DNA of 64,000 nt from Bacteroidota bacterium (lineage in GTDB: Bacteria > Bacteroidota > Bacteroidia > Chitinophagales > Chitinophagaceae): the NCBI GenBank assembly GCA_023430465.1, contig JAEZAM010000039.1, positions 17,500 to 81,499 of the forward strand, read 5' to 3'. Shown here one piece after another: positions 41,564 through 51,446 of the stretch. Position 1 is the first letter of the stretch. Each line of letters opens with the position of its first letter. A model generated the notes under the pieces. That model was not told the origin of the DNA. It saw only the letters and a program-made list of their open reading frames with translations, and made no database searches. Made by a program: the position numbers and the translations under genes.

Positions 41564-44500
41564 ATGCTTGGTATTCTTTCCAAACTGTTCGGTGGTAATA
41601 AGTCGGATAAAGATGTAAAAAAGATCATGCCGGTGATCGAGAAGATCAACCAGCACTTTGCGGCTTATGCTTCGCTGAGCAATGACCAGCTTCGCCATAA
41701 AACGCAGGAATTCCGGGAGCGCATCCGGGAAGCTCTCCGCGAGATCGATGATAACATTGCCAAAAAGAACGCAGAGGCCGAAGCACTGCCGTTCAATGAC
41801 CTGGGCAGCAAGGATGCAATTTACCAGCAGGTTGATTTTCTCAAAAAAGACCGCGATAAAAAGATCGAATCAGCCCTTGAAGAGATCCTGCCTGAAGCAT
41901 TTGCCGTAGTAAAAGAAACAGCCCGCCGCTTTAAGGAAAATACGGAGATCGTGTCAAAAGCGACTGACCTGGACCGCGAACTGTCTGCTGCCAATAAAAA
42001 ATACATTCGCCTCGATGGTGATAACGCCATTTACAGCAATACCTGGACCGCCGCCGGCGGCGAGGTGACCTGGAACATGGTGCACTATGATGTACAGTTG
42101 ATCGGTGGCGCCGTTCTTCATTCCGGTAAGATCGCTGAAATGGCTACGGGTGAGGGTAAAACGCTTGTTTCCACCCTGCCAGCATATCTGAACGCATTGC
42201 CCGGCGAAGGGGTACACATCGTAACGGTGAATGATTACCTCGCCCGTCGTGACCAGGAGTGGAACGGTACCATCTTCGAATGGCTCGGTCTCCGCGTGGA
42301 TTGCATCGATAAACACCAGCCAAACAGTGATGCGCGCCGCAAAGCCTACCTCGCCGATATCACTTATGGCACCAACAACGAATTTGGTTTTGACTATCTC
42401 CGCGATAACATGGTGCATTCACCCGAAGAAATGGTACAACGCAAACACCATTTTGCCATGGTGGATGAGGTTGACTCCGTCCTGATCGATGATGCGCGTA
42501 CACCGCTGATCATTTCCGGCCCGGTGGCCCGTGGCGATGATCAGCAATATCATATTCATAAGCCACGTGTGCAGCAACTTGTGCAGGAGCAGGAACGCAT
42601 CGTACGGAATGCCCTGAACGAGGCAAAGAAATTATTTGAAAAAGGGGAGGATGATCCTAAAACCGGGGGACTCCATCTTTATCGTGCATACCGCGGATTA
42701 CCGAAATATGGTCCGCTGATCAAGTTCCTCAGTGAGCCCGGCATCAAAGTGAAAATGCAGAAGGCGGAGAATCATTACCTGCAGGATCAGATGCGCAACA
42801 TGCACATCGTAGACAGCGAGTTGCTGTTTCACATCGATGAAAAGCAAAACTCCGTTGATCTCACTGAAAAAGGTCTGTCAGCCATCACGCGCTCCGGTGA
42901 AGATGAAGATTTCTTCGTACTGCCTGATATTGGCGTGAAGCTGGCTGAGGTGGAGAAAAGCGACCTCACCGCGGAAGAAAAATTACACAATAAAGAAGCG
43001 ATCCTGAGTGAATATTCGCAAAAGGCGGATCGCATCCATACCGTACAGCAATTGCTGAAGGCCTACTCCTTGTTTGAAAAAGATGATGAGTATGTGGTGA
43101 TTGATGGGGCCATCAAGATCGTGGATGAGCAGACCGGCCGTATCATGGAAGGTCGCCGGTACAGCGATGGCCTGCACCAGGCGCTGGAAGCAAAGGAAAA
43201 TGTGAAGATCGAAGCGGCCACGCAGACCTATGCCACCATCACGTTGCAAAACTATTTCCGGATGTACCACAAGCTTTGCGGTATGACCGGTACTGCGGAA
43301 ACAGAAGCGGCGGAGTTGTGGAGCATCTATAAGCTGGACGTGGTCAGCATCCCAACCAACCTCAAGATGGTGCGGGATGATAAGCAGGATCTCGTGTACA
43401 AGACCAAGCGGGAAAAATACAAGGCCGTCATCGATGAGGTGGAAATACTTCGCAATGCGGGCAGGCCCATACTTGTTGGTACTACCTCCGTGGAAATAAG
43501 TGAACTGCTGAGCCGGATGCTGCAGCAGAAAAAGATACCGCACAATGTACTTAACGCCAAGCAGCACGCTCGCGAAGCGGAAGTGGTGGCCAGTGCAGGT
43601 CTTGCCGGTGCGGTCACGATCGCTACGAACATGGCGGGTCGCGGTACGGACATCAAGCTCGGACCAGGTGTGAAGGATGCGGGTGGTCTGGCCATCATCG
43701 GTACAGAGCGCCATGAAAGCCGCCGTGTAGACCGCCAGCTTCGTGGTCGTGCGGGCCGCCAGGGTGATCCCGGAAGTTCCCAGTTCTATGTATCACTGGA
43801 AGATGACCTGATGCGTATGTTCGGCAGCGAACGTATCGCCTCCATGATGGATAAGCTGGGCTACAAAGAAGGTGATGTGATCCAGCACAGCATGATCAGC
43901 AACAGTATCCAGCGTGCTCAGAAGAAAGTGGAAGAAAACAACTTTGGTATACGTAAACGACTGCTGGAATACGATGATGTGATGAACAAGCAACGGAATG
44001 TTGTTTATGGAAAACGCCAGCATGCCCTCTTCGGTGATCGCCTGGCGTTGGATATCGATAACGCATTCTCCGTAGTGGCGGAAGGACTGGTAAGCGGATT
44101 CCGTGAGCAGGAAGACTATGATGGATTCAAGATGGCCTGCATCGTGAACTTCGGTATCGAGACAGGTGTGGGCGAGGAAGAATTCCGTAAAGGCGATCTG
44201 AATACCGTTGTAACAAAACTCTATAACGAAGCCACAGAAAATTATAACCGTCGCAAGGAAGATATGCGCAGGAATGCGGTACCTGTATTCCGCAATATCC
44301 GCCAGACACAGGGCAGCCACATCGAGAATGTGGTAGTGCCATTCACCGATGGCCGTAAAGGACTGAACGTAGTGGCTTCACTGGATAAAACCCTGGCAAA
44401 CGAGGGCGAAGAGCTTGTTGCCAATCTTGAGAAGACAATCACGCTGGTCGTGATTGATGATGCGTGGAAGGAGCATCTCCGCGCGATGGATGACCTGAAG

Positions 44501-44887
44501 CAAAGTGTGCAGACGGCTTACCTGGAACAGAAAGATCCGCTGGTAATTTATAAGGTAGAAGCATTCCAGCAGTTCAAGAACATGGATGCGGATGTGAACA
44601 AGGACATCGTATCATTCCTTTGCCATGCCAACATCCCTGTGCAGCAGCAGGCTGCCGCGCCTATCCGTGAAGCGAAGGTGGAGAAAACGGATTACAGCAA
44701 GATGCGTGCGAACAAGGAAGAGATCGATGCTGCGGGTGATGACTACGCTGCCAATGAGCGCGACCGCTTTGAAGGGGATACTGCCATCAAGCAGGAGCCG
44801 ATCAAGGTGGGTCCCAAGATCGGGCGAAATGATCCATGCCCATGCGGAAGCGGGAAGAAGTATAAACAGTGCCACGGAAAGGAATAG
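41564..44887 (+). CDS. secA: Preprotein translocase ATPase SecA
   Basis: 1,107 residues; the motor of the Sec pathway, pushing unfolded proteins through SecYEG. Walker A (MATGEGKTLVSTLPAYL, about residue 193), DEAD-like box MVDEVDSVLIDDART, and helicase domain 2 with GTTSVEISELLS, AGRGTDIKLG and RQLRGRAGRQGDPG. The C-terminal zinc finger is CPCGSGKKYKQCHG. The length exceeds the about 900 residues of E. coli SecA, as is usual in Bacteroidota, with insertions between the DEAD motor and the scaffold. It is followed by a hairpin repeat and then lysA. Confidence 0.98.
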   Translation: MLGILSKLFGGNKSDKDVKKIMPVIEKINQHFAAYASLSNDQLRHKTQEFRERIREALREIDDNIAKKNAEAEALPFNDLGSKDAIYQQVDFLKKDRDKKIESALEEILPEAFAVVKETARRFKENTEIVSKATDLDRELSAANKKYIRLDGDNAIYSNTWTAAGGEVTWNMVHYDVQLIGGAVLHSGKIAEMATGEGKTLVSTLPAYLNALPGEGVHIVTVNDYLARRDQEWNGTIFEWLGLRVDCIDKHQPNSDARRKAYLADITYGTNNEFGFDYLRDNMVHSPEEMVQRKHHFAMVDEVDSVLIDDARTPLIISGPVARGDDQQYHIHKPRVQQLVQEQERIVRNALNEAKKLFEKGEDDPKTGGLHLYRAYRGLPKYGPLIKFLSEPGIKVKMQKAENHYLQDQMRNMHIVDSELLFHIDEKQNSVDLTEKGLSAITRSGEDEDFFVLPDIGVKLAEVEKSDLTAEEKLHNKEAILSEYSQKADRIHTVQQLLKAYSLFEKDDEYVVIDGAIKIVDEQTGRIMEGRRYSDGLHQALEAKENVKIEAATQTYATITLQNYFRMYHKLCGMTGTAETEAAELWSIYKLDVVSIPTNLKMVRDDKQDLVYKTKREKYKAVIDEVEILRNAGRPILVGTTSVEISELLSRMLQQKKIPHNVLNAKQHAREAEVVASAGLAGAVTIATNMAGRGTDIKLGPGVKDAGGLAIIGTERHESRRVDRQLRGRAGRQGDPGSSQFYVSLEDDLMRMFGSERIASMMDKLGYKEGDVIQHSMISNSIQRAQKKVEENNFGIRKRLLEYDDVMNKQRNVVYGKRQHALFGDRLALDIDNAFSVVAEGLVSGFREQEDYDGFKMACIVNFGIETGVGEEEFRKGDLNTVVTKLYNEATENYNRRKEDMRRNAVPVFRNIRQTQGSHIENVVVPFTDGRKGLNVVASLDKTLANEGEELVANLEKTITLVVIDDAWKEHLRAMDDLKQSVQTAYLEQKDPLVIYKVEAFQQFKNMDADVNKDIVSFLCHANIPVQQQAAAPIREAKVEKTDYSKMRANKEEIDAAGDDYAANERDRFEGDTAIKQEPIKVGPKIGRNDPCPCGSGKKYKQCHGKE

Positions 44888-44895
44888 TTTTTTTA

Positions 44896-44948
44896 TTTCA
44901 CGCAAAGGAGCAAAGACGCAAAATTTTTCTTTGCGTCTTTGCGTGAAA
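44896..44948. repeat. TTTCACGCAAAG-type inverted repeat
   Basis: TTTCACGCAAAGGAGCAAAG and its downstream complement TTTGCGTCTTTGCGTGAAA form a long near-perfect hairpin between secA and lysA. Motifs of this CGCAAAG type are widely dispersed in bacterial genomes. It might end the secA message; a related fragment lies at about 38585-38640. Confidence 0.65.
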
Positions 44949-44967
44949 CTCTTCTAACAATAGTCTC

Positions 44968-46164
44968 TTGACAAATCAACAACTAACTGAAATCGCCGGG
45001 CAATTCGGCACTCCCGTCTACGTTTACCACGCCGAGAAGATCCGGCAGCAATACGGAAAACTGACAGCCGCCTTCAGCGGGAGCAATGCCCGTTTTTTTT
45101 ATGCCTGCAAGGCACTCACCAATACGCATATCCTCCGGTATATCCATTTTCTTGGAGCGGGAATCGACTGCAGCTCGATCAATGAGGTGAAGCTGGCGCG
45201 CTACGCGGGATTTTCACCTGAAAAGATATTGTACACCTCCAACGGCATCGCCTTTTCTGAAATAGAAGAAGCGGTGAGTCTCGGTGTGCACGTGAACATC
45301 GACAGTATCTCCAACCTGCGCAAGTTTGGTGAGCGCTATGGGCACGATTATCCTGTGGGTATCAGGCTCCGCCCCAACATCTTGGCAGGTGGCAATCTCA
45401 AGATATCAACCGGGCATGACAAGAGTAAATTCGGGATACCGGTAGAGCAGTTGCCGGAGGTGATCGAGCTCGTGAAAGAACTGAATATCCGGATCGTGGA
45501 CCTTCATATCCATACAGGCAGCGATATCAAGGATGCCGCTGTCTTTGTGAAAGGGCTGGACGTGATGTTCGAGATCATTCCTCATTTCCCCGAGTTGAAA
45601 TCGGTGGACTTGGGCGGTGGATTCAAAGTTCCTTACCAGGCCGGGGATGATGAGCTGGATATAGATGAGCTGGGGAGAAAAGTGAAAGAAGCATTTGAAG
45701 CAAATGAACAGGCAAGGCACCTGGAGATTTGGTTTGAACCCGGGAAATACCTGGTGAGTGAATGTGGTTATTTCATCACCACCGTGAACGTGATCAAGGA
45801 AACGCCATCCGCCACGTTTGTTGCGGTGAACTCGGGGTTCAATCACCTCATCCGCCCAATGTTCTATGATGCCTACCACCGTATCGAGAATATCAGCAGA
45901 CCTGATGCACCTTTGAAGCGATATTCGATTGTAGGCAATATATGTGAGACAGACACTTTTGCCTGGGATCGTGAAATAAATGAAACCGCAGAAGGCGACC
46001 TGCTGGTCTTTTACAATGCGGGCGCTTATGGATTTGAAATGTCATCCAACTTCAACTCGCGCATGAAGCCTGCAGAAGTGATGATGATAAACGGGGAGTA
46101 CAGGCTCATACGGCGACGAACTGAATGGGAATCGCTCCTCATCGACCAACCGGCTTTTGATTGA
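44968..46164 (+). CDS. lysA: Diaminopimelate decarboxylase
   Basis: 398 residues; converts meso-diaminopimelate to L-lysine using PLP. Schiff-base Lys48 lies in RFFYACKALTNTH, and the family motifs HIHTGSDIKD, DLGGGFKVPY and FEPGKYLVSECGY are present, followed by VGNICETDTFAWDRE. The start is TTG, 20 bases after the repeat hairpin; no ATG in frame nearby. It is the last step of lysine biosynthesis and the substrate also feeds peptidoglycan. A strong terminator follows. Confidence 0.96.
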   Translation: MTNQQLTEIAGQFGTPVYVYHAEKIRQQYGKLTAAFSGSNARFFYACKALTNTHILRYIHFLGAGIDCSSINEVKLARYAGFSPEKILYTSNGIAFSEIEEAVSLGVHVNIDSISNLRKFGERYGHDYPVGIRLRPNILAGGNLKISTGHDKSKFGIPVEQLPEVIELVKELNIRIVDLHIHTGSDIKDAAVFVKGLDVMFEIIPHFPELKSVDLGGGFKVPYQAGDDELDIDELGRKVKEAFEANEQARHLEIWFEPGKYLVSECGYFITTVNVIKETPSATFVAVNSGFNHLIRPMFYDAYHRIENISRPDAPLKRYSIVGNICETDTFAWDREINETAEGDLLVFYNAGAYGFEMSSNFNSRMKPAEVMMINGEYRLIRRRTEWESLLIDQPAFD

Positions 46165-46188
46165 CCATGTGTATATGTATGTAGCATG

Positions 46189-46213
46189 AGTCCTCCGACA
46201 GGGGGACTTTTTT
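46189..46213 (+). terminator. Rho-independent terminator of lysA
   Basis: AGTCCTCC (46189-46196) pairs with GGGGGACT (46201-46208) around a four-base loop, followed by six T (46208-46213). Confidence 0.9.
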
Positions 46214-46322
46214 ATTTCCCCGGATAAATTTTTCTGTTTTCTCAATCTGGTTTCATAGGGCTCTCGTAGATGATCATACCTGCTTATCAATTACGATTTA
46301 ATTATCTTAAAAACATCTGCGT

Positions 46323-47027
46323 ATGCTAAAGAAACATGCTCCGGCTGAGGGGATACTTATGCCCGGATCGCAACAAGACATCGCCGTATCCCGGCGAAGA
46401 TTCCTCGGCTATACAGGCGCAGCCGCTGCTGCCGCCCTGGCATTGACGGCCTGCGATAAGAACGACAACGATATGCCATCAGGAAGTATCGACCTCGGCA
46501 GTGGCGATTTCGGTATCCTCAACTATGCGTATGCCTTGGAGCAGCTCGAAGCAGCGTTCTATATCAAAGTGCTGGAATCGCCGTATGGAGGAGGTTCTGC
46601 CACGGAGATGTCGCTGTTGCGCGATATCCGTGATCATGAGATCGCGCACCGCGAATTTTTCAAAAATGCACTTTCTTCCAATGCCATCCAGGCACTCACT
46701 CCCGATTTCAGCGCGATCAATTTTTCATCCCGCGACAGCGTCCTCGCTGCTGCAAGAGCGTTTGAAGACCTGGGAGTACAGGCGTATAACGGTGCGGGAA
46801 AGCTCATCACCAACCCGGCCTATCTCGGCATAGCAGGCAAGATCGTTTCAGTGGAAGCAAGGCATGCCGCCTGGATACGGGATATCATTGCGAACGGTTC
46901 ATTCGCTGACAGTACTGTTGTGGACAGCAATGGCCTTGATATGAGCAAGACACCAGCGCAGGTATTGATGGCAGCCAATACATTCCTCGTGACCAAAATT
47001 TCCGGAACCAATTTACCAACCTCTTAA
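46323..47027 (+). CDS. Exported ferritin-like domain protein 1 (Tat lipoprotein)
   Basis: 234 residues. A Tat leader (SRRRFLGYTGAAAAAALA) ends in a lipobox LTAC, so the protein is probably exported folded and lipidated. The mature part is a ferritin-like four-helix bundle (PF13668-like): ILNYAYALEQLEAAFYIKV, then IRDHEIAHREFF and FEDLGVQAYNG with VSVEARHAAWIRD. The Glu/His pattern could hold two metal ions. It forms a pair with the next gene, 10 bases downstream. Such pairs occur widely in Bacteroidota; the activity is unknown. Confidence 0.88.
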   Translation: MLKKHAPAEGILMPGSQQDIAVSRRRFLGYTGAAAAAALALTACDKNDNDMPSGSIDLGSGDFGILNYAYALEQLEAAFYIKVLESPYGGGSATEMSLLRDIRDHEIAHREFFKNALSSNAIQALTPDFSAINFSSRDSVLAAARAFEDLGVQAYNGAGKLITNPAYLGIAGKIVSVEARHAAWIRDIIANGSFADSTVVDSNGLDMSKTPAQVLMAANTFLVTKISGTNLPTS

Positions 47028-47037
47028 AACCGATCAC

Positions 47038-47871
47038 ATGAATATCAGGCACATCTTTAATGAAATTGAGAAAGTGGATCCGGAAGTCTATGAGCGGATG
47101 GATACCCGCCGTAATACGATGAAACAATTTTCAGGGATTGCGGGCAAATTAGCACTGGCTGCCGTTCCTCTCGCACTCGGCAGCATGTTCAAGAAAGCCT
47201 ACGGCCAGGGCGGCGGGCCGGGGATCTTCGAGATCCTGAACTATGCCCTGACGCTGGAATACCTCGAAGCAAAATTTTATGAAACAGGTCTTTCCTCTGC
47301 AGGATTGCCAATCCCTGCCGGTGCGCCGCGCGGTGCCATTCAGACCATTGCGGATCATGAGCGCGCACACGTGAATTTTCTTAAGGCAGGCATTACTGCT
47401 GCCGGTGGTACACCTGTCACAGAACCGACGTTCGATTTCACTGCAGGTGGTGCATTTGCCAACGTATTTTCCAACTACGCTACCTTCCTTGCCGTGGCTC
47501 AGACCTTTGAGGATACGGGCGTGCGGGCTTACAAAGGGCAGGCAAACCAGCCTTCACTGATGTCCAACAACGATCTGCTGGAAGCTGCGCTAAATATACA
47601 TTCCGTCGAAGCACGTCACGCATCCCATATCCGGCAGATGAGAAAGGCAAACAATTTTGGTGATGTAAAACCCTGGATCACCGGCAAGGAAACGGGCATT
47701 GGTGCAGCCGTACAGGCCAGTTATAATGGCGAGGAGAACACCAACCAGGCCGGCGTTGAGATCGTGAACATAAATAATTTCGATATCTCCGCAACTGCAG
47801 CCACGGAGGCTTTTGATGAGCCGCTTACCATGCAGCAGGTGCTGGCAATCGTTGACCCTTTTATAAGCTAG
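47038..47871 (+). CDS. Exported ferritin-like domain protein 2
   Basis: 277 residues. The N-terminus carries MDTRRNTMKQFSGIAGKLAL and a hydrophobic stretch to about residue 58; the twin Arg suggests Tat export, though the context is less canonical than in the first gene. The ferritin-like bundle reads ILNYALTLEYLEAKFYE, TIADHERAHVNFL, TFEDTGVRAYKG and HSVEARHASHIRQM, aligning with gene 1 helix by helix. The two are paralogues in an operon and probably form a complex. Ends near a 10-base-pair hairpin shared with the convergent gene. Confidence 0.88.
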   Translation: MNIRHIFNEIEKVDPEVYERMDTRRNTMKQFSGIAGKLALAAVPLALGSMFKKAYGQGGGPGIFEILNYALTLEYLEAKFYETGLSSAGLPIPAGAPRGAIQTIADHERAHVNFLKAGITAAGGTPVTEPTFDFTAGGAFANVFSNYATFLAVAQTFEDTGVRAYKGQANQPSLMSNNDLLEAALNIHSVEARHASHIRQMRKANNFGDVKPWITGKETGIGAAVQASYNGEENTNQAGVEIVNINNFDISATAATEAFDEPLTMQQVLAIVDPFIS

Positions 47872-47935
47872 CATTCGATTTCCGGAATACTCCGCTCAAC
47901 ACGGTATGCCGGTTCTGTTGTTTTGTTGAATCCTT

Positions 47936-47960
47936 GTATAGCCGCCGGACGCGGCTATAC
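47936..47960. terminator. Hairpin between convergent genes
   Basis: GTATAGCCGC (47936-47945) and GCGGCTATAC (47951-47960) are perfect arms with a five-base loop. There is no strong T-run on either side; it may act as a bidirectional terminator or mRNA 3' stabiliser. Confidence 0.5.
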
Positions 47961-47961
47961 T

Positions 47962-48801
47962 TCATTCCGGCCGAATGATCATTGATACCGTCTTGGTAGC
48001 ACTGAAAGGCATGCGGGTACCCATCGCTTCCCTTATACCATTCGTGTTCATCACATACGTATGAGAGCGCACAATACCTGACCTGAGAAAAGCGACGATG
48101 GTACCGTTCTTCTCGGTCGTAACCCGCGTAGTGGATATGATCCCATTCAGATCAGCCACTGTTGAATCTTTCCCGCTTGCCTGGTAACTGATGGTATATG
48201 TACTGTCGTTGATCCCGGTAAGTTTATAAGTTGTCTCTGCCTGTTTGTCTTTTTCCATCCATGTCTGCCCCAACGCAGTGCCGTTGGGAACGATGGCGGA
48301 GAAATACGCCCTTGCTCCCTTATCTGGCAGCGCCGCGTATTCGCTCAGCTCCTTTACCATGTCCAGGATCACTGCAAGTCGCGGATCCGCAACCGGCGAA
48401 GGAGGTCGCTGGTTGTCTACTTGCGTTATTATGCCCGTGTTACTGCAGGTGATCGTGTACGGTGATTTCAGATGGGCAAAGGAGGGGCCCAGTTCACCAC
48501 TCATGTCCTCTTCACTTTCCGAATCGAAGGATCGCACTGCTCCCATTCCATCGAAGTTGAATGCAACCTGCCGGAGCTGGTGCTGCACCTGGCGATTGCC
48601 TGACCCCACCACTGATAATCGGTGTACTGCCTGTCCTCCCGCCAGGAAATCAATGGCCTGACCTTCTGCCTGCTGGATCAGTTTGTTGGTTACCTTAACG
48701 GTCACGGTATAATTCGTCCCCGGTTCGAGCGTTATCGCTACCGGCAACTGGGCAAAAACAGCCAGGGGAAGGATAGACAACAGAAATAGGTAGCTGCGCA
48801 T
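47962..48801 (-). CDS. Exported protein of unknown function, DUF6263-like
   Basis: 279 residues with signal peptide (LFLLSILPLAVFA, cut before QLPVA). The mature chain has repeated beta-strand segments (YTVTVKVTNKLIQQ, VQHQLRQVAFNFDGMG, TTYKLTGINDSTYTISYQA, THTYVMNTNG-like end) that match the pattern of DUF6263 envelope proteins. No catalytic residues are recognised. It faces the ferritin-like pair and diverges from the thioredoxin-like gene. Confidence 0.75.
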   Translation of the reverse strand: MRSYLFLLSILPLAVFAQLPVAITLEPGTNYTVTVKVTNKLIQQAEGQAIDFLAGGQAVHRLSVVGSGNRQVQHQLRQVAFNFDGMGAVRSFDSESEEDMSGELGPSFAHLKSPYTITCSNTGIITQVDNQRPPSPVADPRLAVILDMVKELSEYAALPDKGARAYFSAIVPNGTALGQTWMEKDKQAETTYKLTGINDSTYTISYQASGKDSTVADLNGIISTTRVTTEKNGTIVAFLRSGIVRSHTYVMNTNGIREAMGTRMPFSATKTVSMIIRPE

Positions 48802-48908
48802 GGGGTAAAGTTAACTGCCTGCAAGTTAATAATACCTCGATGAAATGGTTTCCCCGATGAATCGGCTTAACTTGGTACATTAGCTGTTGAAATGCATTAA
48901 ATAAAATT

Positions 48909-49418
48909 ATGTTGCTGATGAAACGCGTACTGGTTCTTCTCCTGATTTGTATGGCTGTCAACAATGGTTTCAGCCAGGATCTCACCAAATACAATGCCTA
49001 CAATCCAACCGCCAATGCCGATGCAGATATCAGGGCCGCGGTAAAAAAAGCAAAAGCTGAAAAGAAACATGTCCTGATCCAGATCGGTGGGAACTGGTGT
49101 ATCTGGTGTGCGCGTTTTGATGAGCTGGTGAAAACTGATAAAGCCATCGACTCCATTGCAAAGGCTGACTTTGTGTATTATCACCTGAATTATAGCAAGG
49201 AGAATACCAATGAAAAGATCCTTGCCCGCTATGGATACCCGCAGCGCTTTGGTTTTCCTGTATTCCTGGTATTGGACCAGAACGGCAAACTGCTGCATAC
49301 ACAGAACTCATCCTATCTCGAAAAAGATAAAGGACATAACCCTGAAACGGTCAAAGGTTTTCTCACCGACTGGTCGCCCAAGGCACTGGATCCTGCTCAA
49401 TACAAGACAGAGAAATGA
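48909..49418 (+). CDS. Exported thioredoxin-like protein
   Basis: 169 residues, with a signal peptide (cut near NGFSQ) and a thioredoxin fold with active site NWCIWCARF (Cys64, Cys67). The cis-Pro lies in FGFPVFLVLDQNGK. CxxC with Ile-Trp between the cysteines resembles the thioredoxin_7/DUF255-like periplasmic group, which keeps disulfides reduced or carries out disulfide exchange. The ATG of the following gene overlaps its stop by four bases. Confidence 0.9.
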   Translation: MLLMKRVLVLLLICMAVNNGFSQDLTKYNAYNPTANADADIRAAVKKAKAEKKHVLIQIGGNWCIWCARFDELVKTDKAIDSIAKADFVYYHLNYSKENTNEKILARYGYPQRFGFPVFLVLDQNGKLLHTQNSSYLEKDKGHNPETVKGFLTDWSPKALDPAQYKTEK

Positions 49419-49906
49419 CAACAGGTGCACAGGATTTTATCAACCTTGTACAAAGCCCGCTGAAGTTTCGCGCTTTCCTGCTGGCGAAGCTGCCCAGCGC
49501 GTATTTTGCCGGGGTGCGGGTGCGTGAGATCGACTCAGCTCATTGCGTGACGTCTGTGCCGTTCAAGTGGTTTTCTCAAAATCCGTTTCGCTCCACCTAT
49601 TTCGCCTGCCTTGCCATGGCAGCGGAAATGAGTACCGGTATACTGGCCATGGCATGCATTTATAAACGCAGGCCTGCAGTGTCGATGCTCGTCGTGAATA
49701 TGAACGTGGTGTATGAGAAAAAAGCAGTGGGTACTACTTTTTTTTCCTGTGAAGATGGTGCCCTGTTTCAGCGCGCGGTTGAGGAGGCTGTTTCCACGGG
49801 TGTGGCAACTACGGTCACTGCGCGGTCCATTGGCAAAAACCGGGAAGGGGAAGTCATTGCCCGGTTCGAGATCACCTGGTCCTTCAAAGCAAAACCGGCG
49901 GCCTGA
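49415..49906 (+). CDS. DUF4442 hotdog-fold thioesterase-like protein
   Basis: 163 residues. The central helix of the hotdog fold is FRSTYFACLAMAAEMSTGILA, which is DUF4442-typical, followed by strands VSMLVVNMNVVYEKKA and TVTARSIGKNREGEVIARF. DUF4442 proteins resemble acyl-CoA thioesterases (PaaI-like) but their substrate is not established. It has no signal peptide, so it is cytoplasmic despite overlapping an exported thioredoxin gene. The four-base ATGA overlap shows translational coupling. Confidence 0.88.
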   Translation: MTTGAQDFINLVQSPLKFRAFLLAKLPSAYFAGVRVREIDSAHCVTSVPFKWFSQNPFRSTYFACLAMAAEMSTGILAMACIYKRRPAVSMLVVNMNVVYEKKAVGTTFFSCEDGALFQRAVEEAVSTGVATTVTARSIGKNREGEVIARFEITWSFKAKPAA

Positions 49907-49925
49907 CCGCCACTAACATCGCGAT

Positions 49926-51329
49926 ATGAAAATCAGCTTCCATGGCGCTGCACGTACAGTGACCGGCTCCAAGCACCTCATCACATTAAAGAACCGCACC
50001 AAGATCCTGCTTGATTGCGGTATGTTCCAGGGTATGGGAAAAGATACCGACGGCATGAATCGTGATTTCGGCTTTGAGGCAAACGAGGTGGATGTGATGA
50101 TCCTCTCCCATGCACACATTGACCACTCGGGACTTATACCCAAGCTTGTTGCGGATCGATATAACGGGAAGATACATTGCACTCCCGCCACCGCCACACT
50201 TACGGCTATCCTGCTGGAAGATTCAGCCATGATACAGGAATCGGATATCACCTATTCAAATAAACGCCGTGCAGCGCAGGGGCAGCCTCAACTGGCGCCT
50301 CTTTATACTAGGGAAGATGCCGAACGCAGTCTCGGCCGATTTGTAGAACATGAGTACGGTGAATGGTTCCAGGTAGCGGATGGCGTGGAGGTGCTGTTCA
50401 CAGATGCCGGGCATATCATCGGCAGCGCCTGTGTTCATCTGCGTATCAATGAAGACGGTAAACAGACCTGTATCACGTTCAGCGGTGATATCGGCCGATA
50501 CAGGGATATTATCCTGAAATCCCCGCAACCATTTCCGCAGGCGGATTATATCATCATGGAGTCTACCTATGGCAACAGCCTGCATGATCCGGCAGACAAC
50601 ACGACCGAACTGCTGCTGAAATGGATCAACCATACCTGTATCGAAAAACGCGGCAAGCTGGTGATGCCTGCATTCAGTGTGGGCAGGACACAGGAATTGC
50701 TGTTTTCTCTCAATCAACTTGAATTGGAACGCCGGTTGCCCCAGCTTCCCTATTATGTGGACAGTCCATTAAGCCGCGAGGCCACTGAAGTGATCACCTC
50801 CTTTCCCGAATACTTCAACAGCCGGATACAGAAGCTGATGAAATCCGATTCGGACCCTTTTGCATTTCGCGGCTTACGCTACATCAAAAGCGTGGAAGAA
50901 TCCAAGCAGCTCAATTACCAGAACGAACCAATGGTGATCATATCCGCCAGCGGCATGGCAGATGCGGGGCGGGTGAAACATCATATCAGCAACACCATTG
51001 AGAATACGCGCAACACCATTCTCTTCACCGGTTATTGCGAGCCAAATTCACTTGGTGGTAAGCTGATGGCGGGTGCACCCGAGGTGACGATCTTCAGCGT
51101 CCAGCACCAGGTAAATGCGGAGATCGGGTCCATCCGGAGCATGAGTGCACACGGCGATTATGAAGACATGTCACAATGGCTCGGCAGCCAGGATAAATCG
51201 CTCGTGAAAGAAGTATTTCTTGTACATGGCGAGTACGATGTGCAGCAGGAATTCAGCCGCCGGCTGGAGAAAAAAGGATTCCGCCATGTCTCCATACCTG
51301 ACCGCCACTCGACCATTGGTTTGCAATAG
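49926..51329 (+). CDS. Metallo-beta-lactamase fold RNase of the beta-CASP family
   Basis: 467 residues; start ATG 19 bases after the DUF4442 gene. The MBL core has LDCGMFQG and the metal motif HAHIDHSG (His62, His64, Asp66, His67), later DAGHIIGSA and FSGDIGRY. The beta-CASP domain has KLVMPAFSVGRTQELL, YYVDSPLSREATEV and VIISASGMADAGR. The domain C-end is MSAHGDYEDM and LVHGEYDVQ. Such enzymes process or degrade RNA (Mbl-type, CPSF73-like). No N-terminal KH domain. Cytoplasmic. Confidence 0.94.
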   Translation: MKISFHGAARTVTGSKHLITLKNRTKILLDCGMFQGMGKDTDGMNRDFGFEANEVDVMILSHAHIDHSGLIPKLVADRYNGKIHCTPATATLTAILLEDSAMIQESDITYSNKRRAAQGQPQLAPLYTREDAERSLGRFVEHEYGEWFQVADGVEVLFTDAGHIIGSACVHLRINEDGKQTCITFSGDIGRYRDIILKSPQPFPQADYIIMESTYGNSLHDPADNTTELLLKWINHTCIEKRGKLVMPAFSVGRTQELLFSLNQLELERRLPQLPYYVDSPLSREATEVITSFPEYFNSRIQKLMKSDSDPFAFRGLRYIKSVEESKQLNYQNEPMVIISASGMADAGRVKHHISNTIENTRNTILFTGYCEPNSLGGKLMAGAPEVTIFSVQHQVNAEIGSIRSMSAHGDYEDMSQWLGSQDKSLVKEVFLVHGEYDVQQEFSRRLEKKGFRHVSIPDRHSTIGLQ

Positions 51330-51446
51330 TTTAACAACAGTTTCCAGTCACGAAATTTCACATCTCCTTAATAAACGCGGCATAGTTTTTTACGTTCTTA
51401 TGGTGTAGAATTTATCACCGGAATTTAAAAAACAAAGGGAGTATTT

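Noticed and set aside
44888..44967. lysine riboswitch before lysA
   Set aside because: The 80-base gap is filled by a dispersed CGCAAAG inverted repeat; the conserved lysine riboswitch core is far longer and is not present.
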